A DNA stretch of 64,000 bases. Source: CALKWS01 sp051020515 (GTDB taxonomy: Bacteria; Actinomycetota; Actinomycetes; Actinomycetales; Beutenbergiaceae). The position numbers and the translations under genes are program-made. The notes beneath the pieces were generated by a model that was not told the DNA's origin, did no database searches, and worked only from the letters and a program-made list of their open reading frames with translations. This document shows, piece after piece, positions 48,347-55,590 of this stretch (positions are counted from its first letter, which is position 1; each line of letters opens with the position of its first letter). The stretch lies in NCBI RefSeq assembly GCF_051020515.1, contig NZ_CP194857.1, positions 2,480,001-2,544,000 of the forward strand, read 5' to 3'.

Positions 48347-48966
48347 CGGGGCTGCGAGCCGAGCTCGTGGCCGCGCGGGAGAGCCTGCAGGTTGAAGTCG
48401 AAGCCTTGCGGCGCAGCATCGACACGGTACTGCCCGCGCTCGGCGCGGCGCTGGACCTGATCCGCTCCCGACCCGGGAAAGTCGTCGTCTCCGGATTGGG
48501 CAAGTCCGGTCTCATCGGTGCCAAAATCGCTGCCACACTGGCCAGCACCGGAACCCCTGCGCACTTCATGCACGCCTCGGACGCCTTGCACGGGGATTCC
48601 GGATCGGTGGCTGCCGGTGACATCGGGATCCTGATCTCCAACTCCGGGACCACCGCTGAGGTGTGCCAGGTGGCGAGGATGCTGGCCTCCTGGGACGTTC
48701 CCGTCATCGCGATGACTGCAGAACCCGCCTCACCGCTTGCCGAGTCAGCGCAGGTATGGCTGGACATCTCGGTGCCGCGCGAGTCGGATCCGCTCGGGCT
48801 GGCACCGACCTCCTCAGCGCTGGTGACTCTCGCCGTCGGCGATGCGCTGGCCGCAGCGCTGATGACCCGCTCAGGATTCGACGCCGGAGCCTTCGGCGAG
48901 CGCCACCCCGGCGGCGCCCTCGGTCACTCCACCCGAAGGACGGCTGACGCCGGGGGCCGACGGTGA
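48343..48966 (+). CDS. CBS-less D-arabinose-5-phosphate isomerase-like SIS protein
   Basis: 207 residues from ATG 48343 (ATG 48298 is an upstream alternative). It matches KdsD/GutQ-type arabinose-5-P isomerases: GLGKSGLIGAKIAATLASTGTPAHFMHASDALHGDSG in pieces, the sugar-phosphate loop SNSGTTAEV, DPLGLAPTSSALVTLAVGDALA and the end GFDAGAFGERHPGGALG. The C-terminal CBS pair of KdsD is missing. Gram-positive bacteria make no KDO, so the natural use is the reverse reaction, D-arabinose 5-P to D-ribulose 5-P. Couples to the kinase by GTGA. Confidence 0.85.
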   Translation: MTGLRAELVAARESLQVEVEALRRSIDTVLPALGAALDLIRSRPGKVVVSGLGKSGLIGAKIAATLASTGTPAHFMHASDALHGDSGSVAAGDIGILISNSGTTAEVCQVARMLASWDVPVIAMTAEPASPLAESAQVWLDISVPRESDPLGLAPTSSALVTLAVGDALAAALMTRSGFDAGAFGERHPGGALGHSTRRTADAGGRR

Positions 48967-49904
48967 GCGGGTCGGTGCAGGTGTGCGTGGTCGCCTCGTT
49001 CATGTACGACATGGTGGCAACGGCGCCGCGGATGCCCGAGATCGGGGAGACCCTGATGGGAACCGGATTTGCTACCTACGTCGGCGGGAAGGGCTTCAAC
49101 CAGGCGATCGCGGCGGCCCGTGCCGGGGCCACCACCGGGGTCATCGGGCGGGTGGGCCTCGATCCGTTCGCCGCCGAGTTCCGCGAGTTCCTGCAGACCG
49201 AAGGAATCGACGACGGGAATCTGGCCGCCGACGGCGAGCACGGCACGGGTGTGGGGCTACCGGTCGTGGACGCGCATGGGCGGAACGCCATCATCATCGT
49301 CCCGCGAGCCAACCATGCGCTGAGTGCGCAGGACATCGAGGCGGCGCGGGAGAAGATTGCCGCGGCGGCGGTCCTGGTGCTGCAACTGGAGGTCCCGATC
49401 GCCCCGGTCGTCCATGCGGCCCGGATCGCGCGGGCAGCGGGTACCACCGTGATCCTCAATCCGGCACCCTATGCGCCGCTGCCACCGGAACTGGTGGAAC
49501 TGGTGGACGTCCTGGTGCCCAATGAGGTGGAACTGCGCCAGATGGTGCCCGGCGAAGGCGCATTGGACCGCGCCGCTGAGATGCTGCAGCTCAGCAGTGG
49601 CTGCGCCGTGGTGGTGACCTGCGGGGCCGCCGGCCTCCTCGTGGTCGGCAAGGAAGGCCGGCTCTTGCGGGTTCCGGCCCACGAGGTGCAGGTCGCCGAC
49701 ACGATCGGTGCCGGCGATGCCTTCTGCGGAAACCTTGGTGCGCGGCTCGCCCTGGGTGACGCCTTGCTGACCGCGGTGCGGTACGCCAACGCAGCAGCGG
49801 CGCTGGCCGTGACTCGCCCGGGAGGGGCCCCCGCAGCACCGACCGCCACCGAGACGGAGCGATTCGTCGCCAGTCGCGATCGGAGTTTCAAGGCCGACCC
49901 TTGA
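48963..49904 (+). CDS. PfkB-family sugar kinase (RbsK-like), probable D-arabinose kinase
   Basis: 313 residues from GTG 48963, overlapping the isomerase stop. Ribokinase hallmarks: YVGGKGFNQAIAAARAGA near the N-terminus, NPAPYAPLP, NEVEL, and the catalytic DTIGAGDAFCGNLGARLALG near residue 245. Ribokinase-family enzymes phosphorylate the 5-hydroxyl of pentoses and some act on D-arabinose. Beside an arabinose-5-P isomerase, D-arabinose to D-arabinose 5-phosphate is the natural reading, though ribose or another pentose cannot be excluded. Confidence 0.85.
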   Translation: MSGSVQVCVVASFMYDMVATAPRMPEIGETLMGTGFATYVGGKGFNQAIAAARAGATTGVIGRVGLDPFAAEFREFLQTEGIDDGNLAADGEHGTGVGLPVVDAHGRNAIIIVPRANHALSAQDIEAAREKIAAAAVLVLQLEVPIAPVVHAARIARAAGTTVILNPAPYAPLPPELVELVDVLVPNEVELRQMVPGEGALDRAAEMLQLSSGCAVVVTCGAAGLLVVGKEGRLLRVPAHEVQVADTIGAGDAFCGNLGARLALGDALLTAVRYANAAAALAVTRPGGAPAAPTATETERFVASRDRSFKADP

Positions 49905-49930
49905 CCGCGAGGTTCAAGGTGCGATGAGAT
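49901..49930 (+). promoter_or_regulatory. Promoter P3 before the second GH172 gene
   Basis: TTGACC (49901-49906, over the kinase stop), 18 bases, TGAGAT (49925-49930), with the LacI-type operator starting one base later. Layout matches P2. Confidence 0.4.
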
Positions 49931-49931
49931 G

Positions 49932-49945
49932 GGTAATCGATTTCC
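49932..49945. promoter_or_regulatory. LacI-family operator, copy 4
   Basis: GGTAATCGATTTCC differs by one base from the symmetric GGTAATCGATTACC. It lies before the second GH172 gene, which opens the transcript carrying the lipoprotein and ABC importer. Confidence 0.8.
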
Positions 49946-49956
49946 CAAAGGAGCGA

Positions 49957-51055
49957 ATGAGAACGATGGCGACCAGCGGCGGCCGCTACGGCAGTTACGG
50001 AAGCAGTTTGCGAGACCTACCGCGGCTGCGCGCACACCGGCGCATGCGCGAATCCAGTTGGGACCCCACCGGCGGCAATGAGGATCGCGTCACGGTCCGA
50101 CCGGGGCACCGTCACGCTTGCCGATATACCCGGGGCGGGTTCGGTGAACCACATCTGGATGACCGTCGCACCCCGGGAGGCGCCAACCCCGGACTCGGTG
50201 GACAACGATTACCTGCGCAAGTTGGTGCTGAAGATCTACTGGGACGGCGCCCAGTACCCGAGTGTGCTGGTCCCGCTGGGTGACTTCTTCGGCGTCGGGC
50301 ATGCCCGGACGGTCAATTTCGCCTCGCTGCCCCTGCAGATGAGCCCACAGGACGGTAAAGCGTTCAACTCCTTCTTCCACATGCCCTTCGCTGATGGCGC
50401 CCGGTTCGAGTTGACCAGTGAATGCGAAGCGGAGGACATGTGGTTCTACTACTACATCGACTACGACGCCTTCGATGAACTCGAGGAGGGGTTCGGCAGG
50501 TTCCACGCCTCGTGGAACCGGCAGTGCCCCACCGACGGCGTCGAACAGGGCGGACAGTCCAACGCGGAATTCCTGTTCGGCGGAGAGAACCGGGATGGGC
50601 ACGGCAACTACACGATCCTGGACACCACCGGGCGCGGGCATTACATCGGATGCGTCCTGAACATCACGAACCTGCGCGATACCAGCGACTGGAACTGGTA
50701 CGGCGAAGGCGACGACATGATCTTCATCGACGGGGAGCCGTGGCCCCCGCGGCTGCACGGCACTGGCACCGAGGACTACTTCAACACCGCCTGGTGTCCC
50801 TCGCAGTCCTATGCCGCGCCCTACCACGGGCTCACGCTGCCGGGCGGGGAGAACTGGAGTGGCCAGATCTCCACCTACCGCTTCCATGTCGAGGACCCGA
50901 TCTCCTTCACCACCTCGATCAAGGTCACCATCGAACACGGGCATGCCAACAAGCGCAGCGACGACCTGTCCTCCACAGCGTACTGGTACGCCGATCAGCC
51001 GACGCCGGGCCTCACGCTGGCACCGTTGGATCAGCGCCGGCCGAGGCAGGGATGA
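49957..51055 (+). CDS. GH172 (DUF2961) glycoside hydrolase, second copy, reading frame broken once
   Basis: GGAG at 49950-49953 precedes ATG 49957. The start SLRDLPRLRAHRRMRESSWDPTGGNEDR is the classic GH172 opening in pieces. Removing one G from the G4 at 50103-50106 joins VTVRPG to TVTLADIPGAGSVNHIWMTV. Then come LVLKIYWDGAQYPSVLVPLGDFFG, HMPFADGARFELTSE, GRGHYIGCVLN and GTGTEDYFNTAWCPSQ. About 365 residues, no signal peptide. Expected to be an exo-acting alpha-D-arabinofuranosidase. The stop overlaps the lipoprotein start (ATGA). Confidence 0.85.
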
Positions 51056-52197
51056 GGAGGCGGGCGATGGTGAGGGCGACCGCAGCGGGTTCCGCCGTGC
51101 TGCTGGCGGCGTGCTCACCGGACCCCGGCGCCGTGGATGTCGCCGAGTCGAAAGGGGGTGACTTCCTCATCACCGGCGTCAGCGACGTGACCCAGATCGC
51201 GCAGTTGACCGGCCCGGACTCGCGGATCAACGACACCGAAGCGGTGGCGGTGGCCGGGACCGATCTTGGCTCGATGTTCACCGCCGGAGAGCGGACCTTC
51301 TTCGTCTTCGGTGACACCTTCGGTGAGCGCGACCCGGAATCCCACGGCGGGCAGGGGAGCAACTGGCGCTCGAACGTACTCGCCTACACCACCGATGACG
51401 ACCCCTCGGACGGCATCACCTTCGACGGTTGGATCACTGACGACATCGGTTTTGCCGCCGAAGCCGTTCCCGGTGCCCACGATCCGAACGGCGTCGGGGA
51501 GGTGACCAAGATCCCCACCTTCGGCTTCGCGGTGGACGACGTCCTGTACCTGGCGTTCATGTCGGTACATCTCTGGGGTGAACCGGGGGAGTGGGAGGCG
51601 AACTACGCCGGGTTGGCCCGCAGCGACGACGGCGGACAGAACTGGACCGAGCTGGACATCCAGTGGCCGGGAGACTCCAACTTCATCCAGGTCTCCACCG
51701 TCGAGGTCTCCGAGGACGGTGAGGATTATCTGTACTTCTTCTCCATCCCGGCCGGCCGCACCGGCCCGGTGCAGTTGATGAAGGTCCCCGCCAGCACCGG
51801 GGCCGTGGAGGACCTGGGCTCCTACCGCTACTTCACCGGCACTGATGGCGACGGTGCTGCGCAATGGTCGCAGGAGATGGACGCCGCCGTCGATGTGGTC
51901 CCGGGACAGTTCGGCGAACTGTCGGTGATCTACTCCGAGCAACTCCAGCGCTGGCTCCTGACCACAATGCGGTTCGCGGAGGGTGACGCGGTGCTCTTGG
52001 AGGGCCTCAACCCCTGGGGACCGTGGAGCGAGCCGCACGTCATCACCGACCAGGTGGACAGTCCCGGCCTGTACGGGCCCTATACGCATCCGGACTACGT
52101 CAGTGATGACGGTCGAACCCTCTACTTCACCCTGTCCCTGTGGGGGCCGTACAACGTCTTCTGGTACAGCCTCGACCTCGAGATCAGCAATCCATAA
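51052..52197 (+). CDS. DUF4185 (GH183-like) lipoprotein, probable endo-D-arabinanase
   Basis: 381 residues from ATG 51052. Lipoprotein signal with lipobox LLAAC (Cys21), so it is anchored outside the membrane. The DUF4185 propeller follows: TGPDSRINDTEAVAVAGTDLG, FFVFGDTFGE, KIPTFGFAVDDVLYLAFMS, ARSDDGGQNWTE, NPWGPWSEP and LYFTLSLWGPYNVFWYSL. GH183 enzymes cut internal alpha-D-arabinofuranosyl bonds of mycobacterial arabinan. Coupled by ATGA to GH172 and followed by the importer genes, it would make the oligosaccharides they carry in. Confidence 0.85.
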   Translation: MRRRAMVRATAAGSAVLLAACSPDPGAVDVAESKGGDFLITGVSDVTQIAQLTGPDSRINDTEAVAVAGTDLGSMFTAGERTFFVFGDTFGERDPESHGGQGSNWRSNVLAYTTDDDPSDGITFDGWITDDIGFAAEAVPGAHDPNGVGEVTKIPTFGFAVDDVLYLAFMSVHLWGEPGEWEANYAGLARSDDGGQNWTELDIQWPGDSNFIQVSTVEVSEDGEDYLYFFSIPAGRTGPVQLMKVPASTGAVEDLGSYRYFTGTDGDGAAQWSQEMDAAVDVVPGQFGELSVIYSEQLQRWLLTTMRFAEGDAVLLEGLNPWGPWSEPHVITDQVDSPGLYGPYTHPDYVSDDGRTLYFTLSLWGPYNVFWYSLDLEISNP

Positions 52198-52237
52198 CCA
52201 CCCGCTCGTCCAGAGCACATCAAGGAGGATGACGACA

Positions 52238-53611
52238 ATGAGCACACGACGCACACGACGCACACGACGCACGATGGGCGCGATGAGCGCCATCGCGGCG
52301 GCAGGTCTGGTGTTGACTGCGTGCTCCGGGACACCGGAAGGTGGCCCGGGCGACACCGGCGAGCCCGGGGGTGAGAACGGGGACTCCGATGCCCCCACGG
52401 GCGCGGTGGAGGTGACCTTCTGGCAGACCCAGTACACCGATGAGGAGAACGAGTGGTACGAAGGCGTCGTCGAAGAGTTCAACGACGCCCAGGACGACAT
52501 CTTCATCAACCACACGATCGTTCCTGGCGATGCCTGGGACCAACGCATGACCGCTGCCCAAGCGGCCGGTAATCAGCCGGATGTCCGCACGGTCAACTAC
52601 GGCGACATCTCCGATGGCGCTCGTACCGGTCAGATCACCTCACTGGCCGACCTCATCGATTCCGCAGCATGGGATGACCTGGAGGACAACGTCCGGGAGA
52701 TGGTGACCTACGACGGCGAGGAGTATGCCTACCCCTTGCTGGTCGAACCCTCGGCGGTGCTGTACTACCGCACCGACCTGTTCGAGGAGGCCGGACTCGA
52801 TGGCCCGCCGACCACCTGGGACGAACTCGTCGACTATGCCGACCAACTGACCGACGACACCACATTCGGGCTGCGGCTGGCGCAGAACGCCGGGGACATG
52901 GCGTGGTCCACCTGGGGTTACCAATGGAACGTGGCCGGACACCTGCCGATCAGCGATGACTGGTCCGAGCCGCAGGCGACGCAGGACTACGCCCCGCTGC
53001 TGCAGGCGTTCCAGGACATGTTCGCCTCCGGTGCCATCCCACCGGCCGACGGCGGGGGCTACCCGGAGGCTTCCCCCTTCGGTGAAGGTCGTTACGCCAT
53101 GATGGCGAACGGCTCCTGGGCAGCCAGTGAACTACTGGCCGACTACCCCGACCTCGTCGACGACGTCGCGGTCGCCGCCATGCCAAGTTTCTCCGGCCAG
53201 CCCGGCGAGACCACCGCAACCCTCGGTGGCTGGACCCTTGTGGTTGACGGCGCCAGCGACGTACCCGAAGAGGCCGCGGCCTTCATCGAATGGGCCCTGG
53301 GTGGCGACGTGGATGTCCTGGTGCCCTTCTTCGAGTCCACCGTCTTCTCCAAGGTCTCCCCCCGTATCTCGGTGGCCGAGGCGATCGCCGAGCACCCGGA
53401 TGTCGATGAGATCAACCCGTGGAACGCGGTGATCCAGGAAGACATCGTCCCCTACGCCCAGGCGGAGCCGCAGTATCCCTGGGGCGTGAGCCTAGCGATG
53501 GGTGAGGCCATCGAGATGGCCATGCAGGGCACACCGGTCGACGAGGCGCTGGAGTACGCCGACAGCGAGATCCAGACCGAGATCGACAACTCAGACCTGG
53601 CCGGGTCCTGA
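52238..53611 (+). CDS. ABC transporter sugar-binding lipoprotein
   Basis: 457 residues from ATG 52238 with AAGGAGG upstream. Lipobox LTAC (Cys29) follows a basic start with repeated Thr-Arg-Arg. The mature protein is a family 1 (MalE-like) extracellular solute-binding protein: EVTFWQTQYTDEENEWYEGVVEEFN, LYYRTDLFEEAGLDGPPTTWDEL and YAMMANGSWAA in pieces. It would capture arabinan oligosaccharides. The downstream hairpin probably keeps this gene more highly expressed than the permeases. Confidence 0.9.
   Translation: MSTRRTRRTRRTMGAMSAIAAAGLVLTACSGTPEGGPGDTGEPGGENGDSDAPTGAVEVTFWQTQYTDEENEWYEGVVEEFNDAQDDIFINHTIVPGDAWDQRMTAAQAAGNQPDVRTVNYGDISDGARTGQITSLADLIDSAAWDDLEDNVREMVTYDGEEYAYPLLVEPSAVLYYRTDLFEEAGLDGPPTTWDELVDYADQLTDDTTFGLRLAQNAGDMAWSTWGYQWNVAGHLPISDDWSEPQATQDYAPLLQAFQDMFASGAIPPADGGGYPEASPFGEGRYAMMANGSWAASELLADYPDLVDDVAVAAMPSFSGQPGETTATLGGWTLVVDGASDVPEEAAAFIEWALGGDVDVLVPFFESTVFSKVSPRISVAEAIAEHPDVDEINPWNAVIQEDIVPYAQAEPQYPWGVSLAMGEAIEMAMQGTPVDEALEYADSEIQTEIDNSDLAGS
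52242..52268. repeat. Three 9-base GCACACGAC units in the signal-peptide region
   Basis: Three exact units at 52242, 52251 and 52260 encode the Thr-Arg-Arg run in the basic n-region of the binding protein. In-frame slippage would only change its positive charge. Confidence 0.75.
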
Positions 53612-53615
53612 CCCT

Positions 53616-53653
53616 GTGCTACCGACGGGCCCGGCCGGGCCCGTCGGTAGCAC
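53616..53653 (+). terminator. Strong stem-loop between binding protein and permeases
   Basis: A perfect 17-base stem (53616-53632 with 53637-53653) with a four-base loop, just after the binding-protein stop and before the permease ribosome site. It lacks a T-tract, so partial termination or mRNA stabilisation fits, giving excess binding protein over permease. Confidence 0.75.
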
Positions 53654-53678
53654 CCCGACTCACAAGGAGGTGACGGTC

Positions 53679-54623
53679 ATGGCGGTGCTGTCCCAGCAAC
53701 GTCGTGGTACCCACCACGATGGGCAAGCGGCGCGACGACGACCCGCTCCGCACCGGAAGGACAACAAGATCGCGTTCGCGATGCTTGCCCCGGCGCTCAT
53801 CCTGCTCTCGATCTTCGTCATCTGGCCGCTGATCTACGCCTGGGTGGTGAGCTTCTACCAATGGAACTTCTACCAGGAGTCGATCTTCATCGGCCTGCGC
53901 AACTTCCAGATCGTGCTCAACGATGCCACGTTCCGCGAGTCGATCGTGCGCGGCCTGGTGTTCGCGCTGATCGTGGTGCCGGTGATTCTCACGATCGCCT
54001 TCCTGTTCGCCAACCTGGTCAAGACGATGGGGCAGCGGATGGCCACCCTGCTCAAGGTGAGCATCTACATCCCCACGGTGATCTCCGGGGTGATCGCCTC
54101 GATCGTGTTCGTGCTGGTGTACGAGTACCGCCAGGGCATCCTCAACTACCTGCTCGGACTGGTGGGCATCAGTGACATCGCCTGGCTGGGCAGTGCCCGG
54201 ACCGCGCTGTACGCCCTGACCGTGCCGGCGATCTGGCTCGGCTTGGGCCTGGCCTCGCTCATCATGCTCGCCGGCTTGCTGGACGTCCCGGAGAGTTACT
54301 ACGAGTCAGCCGAACTCGAGGGCGCGAACTGGTTCCAGCGCACGTTCTACATCACCATCCCGTTGATGAAGAACGTCATCCTGTACCTGCTGGTCACCGG
54401 GTTCGTGGCCGCGATCCAGCAGTACGAACTCCCCCTCATCATGACCGGTGGTGGCCCGACGCAATCGACGCTGCTGCCCAACCTGCTGATCTTCCAGAGG
54501 TTCACCGGTGATCTGTACGTGGGGTACTCGATCGCTGCCGCCCTGCTGCTGTTCCTAGTGCTGGGCTCGTTGTCGGCAGTGATCTTCCGGTTGATCAACT
54601 CGGAGAAGGCGGTGGATGGCTGA
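53679..54623 (+). CDS. ABC sugar transporter permease, first subunit (UgpA/LacF-like)
   Basis: 314 residues from ATG 53679 with AAGGAGG nearby. Six membrane segments, starting MLAPALILLSIFVIWPLIYAWVV, and the coupling motif ESAELEGANWFQRTFYITIPLMK (EAA loop) near residue 210. This is the MalF-type half of carbohydrate uptake transporters. It ends one base into the next start (TGATG), so both permeases are made together. Confidence 0.92.
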   Translation: MAVLSQQRRGTHHDGQAARRRPAPHRKDNKIAFAMLAPALILLSIFVIWPLIYAWVVSFYQWNFYQESIFIGLRNFQIVLNDATFRESIVRGLVFALIVVPVILTIAFLFANLVKTMGQRMATLLKVSIYIPTVISGVIASIVFVLVYEYRQGILNYLLGLVGISDIAWLGSARTALYALTVPAIWLGLGLASLIMLAGLLDVPESYYESAELEGANWFQRTFYITIPLMKNVILYLLVTGFVAAIQQYELPLIMTGGGPTQSTLLPNLLIFQRFTGDLYVGYSIAAALLLFLVLGSLSAVIFRLINSEKAVDG

Positions 54624-55540
54624 TGGCAGTCACCGGACAAGCACTTACCCGCGATATGGCCCCGGAGATCATCTCCGGGGTGACCACGGTGACCAAACGG
54701 CGCCGCAGCGCCCGATCCACCGGTCCTGTGGGCACCGTGTTCCGATACCTGTTCGCTTTCCTCATCGTGCTCGCCGCCCTGTTTCCGTTGGCGTGGATGG
54801 CGATCTCGGGGTTCAAGGCACGCAATGAGGTCGTGACCTCGCCGTTCCAGTTCTTCCCCGAGATCTGGCGCCCGGAGAACTACGCGGAGATCCTGAGCGA
54901 TCCCCAGTTCACCCGTGCCCTGGGGATCACCTTCCTCGGCGCGGTGTTGTTCACGTTGCTCAGCCTCACCGTGAACTCGATGGCGGCCTATGCCTTCGCG
55001 CGTCTGGAGTTCTCCTTCAAACGGATCATCTGGACCCTGACGCTGCTCACCATGTTCATTCCCGGGATGGCGATCCTGCTGACGTCCTACATCGTGGTGA
55101 CCCGGATGGGCATGCTCAACACCTTGGCAGTCCTGGTGGTGCCCGGCGCCACCGCCGCGATCCACATCTTCTTCATCCGCCAGTTCTATCTCGGCGTCCC
55201 GACCAGCCTGGAGGAGGCAGCGTTCCTGGACGGATGCGGCCGGTGGCAGATCTTCCTGAGGATCTTCCTGCCGATGTCCAAACCGGTATTCGTCGTCGTC
55301 GGCATCACCTCTTTCCTGGCGTTCTGGAACGCCTACGTGTGGCCGATCATGACGATCACCGAGCCGGACAGTCCACTCACCCAGATCCAGCAGTACCTGG
55401 CCATGTTCCGCTCTGAACGACGGACCGAGTACGGCCTGTTGCTGGCGGGTTCCACCCTCGCAGCCACCCCGGTGATCGTGCTGTTCCTGATCTTCCAGCG
55501 GTACATCATCAGCGGAATCCGGATCTCCGGGATCAAGTAG
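54623..55540 (+). CDS. ABC sugar transporter permease, second subunit (UgpE/LacG-like)
   Basis: 305 residues. Six membrane segments with the EAA loop EEAAFLDGCGRWQIFLRIFLPMSKPVF near residue 200, the MalG-type half. Translationally coupled to the first permease. No ATP-binding subunit is encoded in the locus; in actinobacteria a shared MsiK-type ATPase elsewhere commonly serves such importers. Confidence 0.92.
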   Translation: MAVTGQALTRDMAPEIISGVTTVTKRRRSARSTGPVGTVFRYLFAFLIVLAALFPLAWMAISGFKARNEVVTSPFQFFPEIWRPENYAEILSDPQFTRALGITFLGAVLFTLLSLTVNSMAAYAFARLEFSFKRIIWTLTLLTMFIPGMAILLTSYIVVTRMGMLNTLAVLVVPGATAAIHIFFIRQFYLGVPTSLEEAAFLDGCGRWQIFLRIFLPMSKPVFVVVGITSFLAFWNAYVWPIMTITEPDSPLTQIQQYLAMFRSERRTEYGLLLAGSTLAATPVIVLFLIFQRYIISGIRISGIK

Positions 55541-55590
55541 GCGAGTACGACAACGCAGCGGCGCTCGATGCGCTGCAGTGAAGGAGTCCC

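Noticed and set aside
48343..48966. Arabinose-5-P isomerase as part of KDO/LPS synthesis
   Set aside because: No other KDO or lipopolysaccharide genes are present, and the organism is an actinobacterium; the neighbours are a sugar kinase and glycosidases.
47096..51055. Reading the locus as a fructan or difructose anhydride system because GH172 includes fructofuranosidases
   Set aside because: The co-occurring DUF4185 enzymes, GH116-like protein and arabinose-5-P isomerase fit D-arabinan better. It remains the main alternative.
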